Below, piece by piece: positions 6,327 to 8,687 of a stretch of DNA of 8,687 nucleotides. The notes under the pieces are model-generated. The model searched no databases. It saw only the letters and a program-made list of their open reading frames with translations, and was not told where the DNA came from. A program made the position numbers and the translations under genes. Source of the DNA: an uncultured Elusimicrobia bacterium (lineage in GTDB: Bacteria; Elusimicrobiota; Elusimicrobia; UBA1565; UBA9628); NCBI GenBank assembly GCA_903874575.1, contig CAIQSZ010000202.1, positions 1 to 8,687 on the forward strand. Reading direction: 5' to 3'. The stretch's first letter is position 1. Every line of letters begins with the position of its first letter.

Positions 6327-6677
6327 ATGGGATTCAAGACCGAGTTCATCGAGAAGCCCTGGGGCCACGAACTGCTCATCGCCCTCGTGCCCCGAAAATA
6401 CGCGGGCAAGCTGCTCGTCATCGAGAAGGGCAGGCGCTTGAGCCTGCAGTACCATCGCCGCAAGCATGAGAGCCTGTTCGTCCTCAAGGGGAAGCTCACG
6501 CTCCTGCTGGGAAAGCGCACGCGCATCGCGGGGCCGGGCTCCGCCTTCTCGGTGACTCCGGGAACCGTGCACCGATTCCAGGCTCGACACGGCCGCGTCA
6601 CGCTCATCGAGGTCTCCACGACGGAACTCGACGACGTGGTGCGGCTCAAGGACGATTACGGACGTTCCGGAGAATAA
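6327..6677 (+). CDS. Stand-alone cupin, type II mannose-6-phosphate isomerase-like
   Basis: At 116 aa it is the size of a single cupin domain. KPWGHELL (10-17) matches the start of the type II phosphomannose isomerase domain. LSLQYHRRKHESLFVLKG (38-55) is cupin motif 1, with Gln41, His43 and Glu48 as likely metal ligands. VTPGTVHRF (76-84) supplies His82. IEVSTTELDDVVRLKDDYGR (94-113) matches the family's C-terminal signature. In many bacteria this domain is fused behind a GDP-mannose pyrophosphorylase (ManC/AlgA type); here it is a separate gene 4 nt downstream of one. It likely interconverts fructose-6-P and mannose-6-P, though small cupins of this type sometimes have other sugar-phosphate roles. 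There is no Shine-Dalgarno site before ATG 6327, so translational coupling to the upstream stop is likely. Confidence 0.88.
   Translation: MGFKTEFIEKPWGHELLIALVPRKYAGKLLVIEKGRRLSLQYHRRKHESLFVLKGKLTLLLGKRTRIAGPGSAFSVTPGTVHRFQARHGRVTLIEVSTTELDDVVRLKDDYGRSGE
6669..6672 (+). promoter_or_regulatory. Shine-Dalgarno site GGAG of the phosphohexomutase gene
   Basis: GGAG lies 7 nt before ATG 6680, inside the last codons of the cupin gene. It is the only well-placed Shine-Dalgarno site before any of the six visible start codons in the window. Confidence 0.55.
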
Positions 6678-6679
6678 CA

Positions 6680-8101
6680 ATGGATCCGATCAAGTTCGGC
6701 ACCGACGGCTGGCGCGGCCTCATCGCGCGCGACTTCACGTTCGAAAACGTCCGGCGCGCCGCTCAAGCCATCGCCGATTACGTCAAGGACGAGCAGATGA
6801 AGGCGCCGCGCAAGAAAACGCCGCTCTCCGGCCCGATGATCGTCGGCTACGACAAACGCTTCCAGTCCGACGTATTCGCGCGCGAGATCACCAAAGTCCT
6901 CGAGGCCAACCGCCTCAACCCGATTTTGATGTCCGAAAGCCTGCCGACTCCGGCCGTCAGCTTCATGACGCGCAAGCTGGGCGGCGTGGGCGTGATGGTC
7001 ACCGCCAGCCACAACCCCCCGCAATACAACGGCGTGAAGATCAAGATCGACGGCCGCGCCGCGCTGGAGAACGCGACGCAAGGCGTCGAAGGCTGGCTGG
7101 ACCGGACCGCGCCGACGCGCGCCGCCGAGATCAAGACGAAGTCGTTTCGAGACGCGTACCTCGCGTACCTGAAGGGACGAATCGACATCGGCAAGATCAT
7201 GAGCAAATTGCGGCGCCCCGTCGTCATCGACTACATGCACGGCGCGGCCTCGGGACTGATGAAGGACCTTCTCCCGTCCAAGCACCTCATCGAGATACGT
7301 TCCTCCCATGACCCGCTGTTCGGCGGCGTGCACCCGGAGCCCATCGAACAGTACCTGGGAGCGCTGTCCGAAGCCGTGAAGAAGAACAAGGCCGAGATCG
7401 GACTGGCCGTGGACGGCGACGCCGACCGCTTCGGCCTGGTCGACGAGAACGGCAAGTATCTCACGCCCTGCCAGGTCTTCCCGATGCTCTGCCTCTATCT
7501 GATCGAGCACAAAAAATTCAAGGGCAAGATCGTGCAGTCGGTGTCGCTGGGCTATATGGTCGAGCGCATGGCCCGGGAGAGAAACATCGCCTTCGAACAA
7601 CTCCCGGTCGGCTTCAAGCACGTCGCCGAGCGCCTGGCGCAGGGCGAGGCGGTCATCGCCGGCGAGGAGTCGGGCGGATACGCCTGGAAGGGGCCGATCG
7701 CCGAACGCGACGGCCTGCTCACGGCGCTGCTGTTCCTGGAGATGTGCACCTCGCTCGATAAGACCCCCTCCCAGCTCTGGAAGGAGATCGAGGCGAAGTA
7801 CGGCGCCTCGCACTACAAGCGAATAGATTACCGCATCCACCGCCCCGTCGCGGACAAGGCGCAGTGGACGGCCAAACTGGTCAAGAAGCTTCCGAAGAAG
7901 ATATTGAACACGCCCATCAAGGAACTCATCCAGATCGACGGCCTCAAGATCGTCCTGGAGGACGGGCACTGGCTGCTGATGCGGCCGTCCGGAACCGAAC
8001 CGCTGATGCGCGTCTACGCCGAGAGCGACAAGGCCGAGCGCACGCTCGCCCTCCTTGAAGCCGCCAAGAAATGGGTCGCTCCCAGCTTGGGCGCGCACTG
8101 A
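6680..8101 (+). CDS. Phosphomannomutase/phosphoglucomutase (alpha-D-phosphohexomutase family)
   Basis: The product is 473 aa, a normal full length. The four-domain order is visible. KFGTDGWRG (5-13) is the N-terminal signature. VTASHNPPQYNG (107-118) carries the phosphoserine Ser110. DGDADR (245-250) has the three magnesium-binding aspartates 245, 247 and 249. GEESGG (328-333) is the sugar-binding loop. RPSGTEPLMRVY (435-446) is the phosphate-binding loop of domain 4. The enzyme interconverts hexose-6-P and hexose-1-P in the cytoplasm. GEESGG is more often seen in glucose-type or dual-specificity members than the GEMSGH loop of AlgC-like enzymes, so mannose-6-P use is inferred mainly from the operon. 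It lies 2 nt after the cupin gene and 1 nt before the next gene. TGA at 8099-8101 ends it. Confidence 0.93.
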   Translation: MDPIKFGTDGWRGLIARDFTFENVRRAAQAIADYVKDEQMKAPRKKTPLSGPMIVGYDKRFQSDVFAREITKVLEANRLNPILMSESLPTPAVSFMTRKLGGVGVMVTASHNPPQYNGVKIKIDGRAALENATQGVEGWLDRTAPTRAAEIKTKSFRDAYLAYLKGRIDIGKIMSKLRRPVVIDYMHGAASGLMKDLLPSKHLIEIRSSHDPLFGGVHPEPIEQYLGALSEAVKKNKAEIGLAVDGDADRFGLVDENGKYLTPCQVFPMLCLYLIEHKKFKGKIVQSVSLGYMVERMARERNIAFEQLPVGFKHVAERLAQGEAVIAGEESGGYAWKGPIAERDGLLTALLFLEMCTSLDKTPSQLWKEIEAKYGASHYKRIDYRIHRPVADKAQWTAKLVKKLPKKILNTPIKELIQIDGLKIVLEDGHWLLMRPSGTEPLMRVYAESDKAERTLALLEAAKKWVAPSLGAH

Positions 8102-8102
8102 C

Positions 8103-8687
8103 ATGGGACCGCGCAAGGCGATGGTCCTGGCCGCCGGCGCAGGCACGCGCCTGCGCCCTCTGACCTACGAGACGCCCAAGCCGATGGTTCCGGTCGTCAA
8201 CAGGCCCGTCTTGCACCATGTGCTGGACAACCTGCTCAAGCACGGCGTCCAAGAGGTCATGGTCAACCTCCACGCGCACCCGGAGCAGGTGCGGGGATAC
8301 TGCGGAGACGGGTCGCGGTGGAGCCTGAAGCTCAACTATTCCCTGGAGCCTAAGCTGCTGGGCACGGCGGGAGCGATCAAAAAGGTCGAAGGCTTCTTCA
8401 AGGATGGCCCGTTTTTCGTGCTGTCCGGCGACGGCCTCTCAGACATCGACCTGGGCGCGATGTACGCGTTCCACCGCAAGCGCGGCGCCATCGCGACGAT
8501 GGCCATCAAACGGATCGACGCCCGTTTCGACTACGGCGTCACCATGACGGACGCCTCCCAGCGCATCAAGGGCTTCCTGGAGAAGCCCTCATGGGGCGAC
8601 GTCTTCTCCAACAAGGTCAATACCGGCATCTACCTCTTCGAGCCCGAAGTTCTCAAATACATCCCGCGCAACAAGATATACGACTTC
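8103..8687 (+). CDS. Second sugar-1-phosphate nucleotidyltransferase (GDP-mannose pyrophosphorylase type), 3'-truncated
   Basis: The frame is open from ATG 8103 to the window edge (195 residues seen). AAGAGTRLRPLT (10-21) is the nucleotidyltransferase signature, TPKPMVPV (24-31) carries Lys26, LLGTAGAI (85-92) is the sugar-phosphate loop, LSGDGL (107-112) carries metal Asp110, and FLEKPSWG with NKVNTGIYLFEP completes the active site. It is a paralogue of the first operon gene, sharing the FLEKPSW block, but the two are clearly diverged along their length. The LGTAG type with SGDGL is typical of prokaryotic enzymes that often carry extra C-terminal domains (beta-helix, sometimes a phosphomannomutase-like part); the truncation hides this. 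The start overlaps nothing and follows the mutase stop by 1 nt, with no Shine-Dalgarno site, so coupled translation is likely. Two such enzymes imply either two nucleotide sugars or two roles. Confidence 0.9.
   Translation, partial: MGPRKAMVLAAGAGTRLRPLTYETPKPMVPVVNRPVLHHVLDNLLKHGVQEVMVNLHAHPEQVRGYCGDGSRWSLKLNYSLEPKLLGTAGAIKKVEGFFKDGPFFVLSGDGLSDIDLGAMYAFHRKRGAIATMAIKRIDARFDYGVTMTDASQRIKGFLEKPSWGDVFSNKVNTGIYLFEPEVLKYIPRNKIYDF

Noticed and set aside
5455..6441. A 328-codon plus-strand frame overlapping the first nucleotidyltransferase gene
   Set aside because: An out-of-frame reading rich in Arg and Pro without motifs; the overlapping frame has complete nucleotidyltransferase signatures.
6018..6680. 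A 220-codon Arg-rich minus-strand frame over the cupin gene and beta-helix region
   Set aside because: Composition is typical of antisense reading of G+C-rich repeats and there is no domain; the plus strand holds real cupin and hexapeptide motifs.
6656..8146. A 496-codon open frame on the minus strand opposite the phosphohexomutase gene
   Set aside because: No recognisable motif; it is the antisense shadow of a protein with every phosphohexomutase signature.

Overview
The window is a high-G+C, tightly packed bacterial chromosome segment with seven protein-coding genes. Two are cut by the window edges. I see no RNA genes, mobile elements, CRISPR arrays or long non-coding stretches; the longest gap between genes is about 42 bp. 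The secreted HtrA-type protease, the polyprenol-sugar-type membrane glycosyltransferase and the near absence of Shine-Dalgarno sites suggest an uncultivated, probably diderm bacterium. An Elusimicrobiota-like lineage is my guess, at low confidence and from gene style only.

Left part (1-3112): the 3' end of an M20 metallopeptidase gene (+) converges on a Deg1-like HtrA serine protease gene (-). The HtrA frame seems to have lost its normal stop and runs 61 codons antisense into the peptidase gene. HtrA is divergent from a class I SAM methyltransferase gene (+) that carries an N-terminal zinc ribbon. Their start codons are only 24 bp apart, with two -10 hexamers placed back to back between them.

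Middle (3113-5260, -): a 715-residue protein that I read as an in-frame fusion. It joins a GT-C membrane glycosyltransferase (ArnT/PMT-like) to a C-terminal domain resembling DUF2993/LmeA, the lipid-binding protein family tied to mycobacterial lipomannan elongation.

Right part (5303-8687, +): a four-gene operon with 1-4 nt gaps, divergent from the fusion gene. It encodes a sugar-1-phosphate nucleotidyltransferase with left-handed beta-helix repeats, a stand-alone cupin of the type II phosphomannose isomerase kind, a phosphomannomutase/phosphoglucomutase, and a second nucleotidyltransferase that runs off the window. Together these could cover fructose-6-P to mannose-6-P to mannose-1-P to GDP-mannose. 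The divergent GT-C/LmeA-like protein would then be a candidate user of a lipid-linked mannose made from GDP-mannose. This mannose-supply plus lipid-handling mannosyltransferase arrangement is the most interesting part of the window. The functional link is inference.
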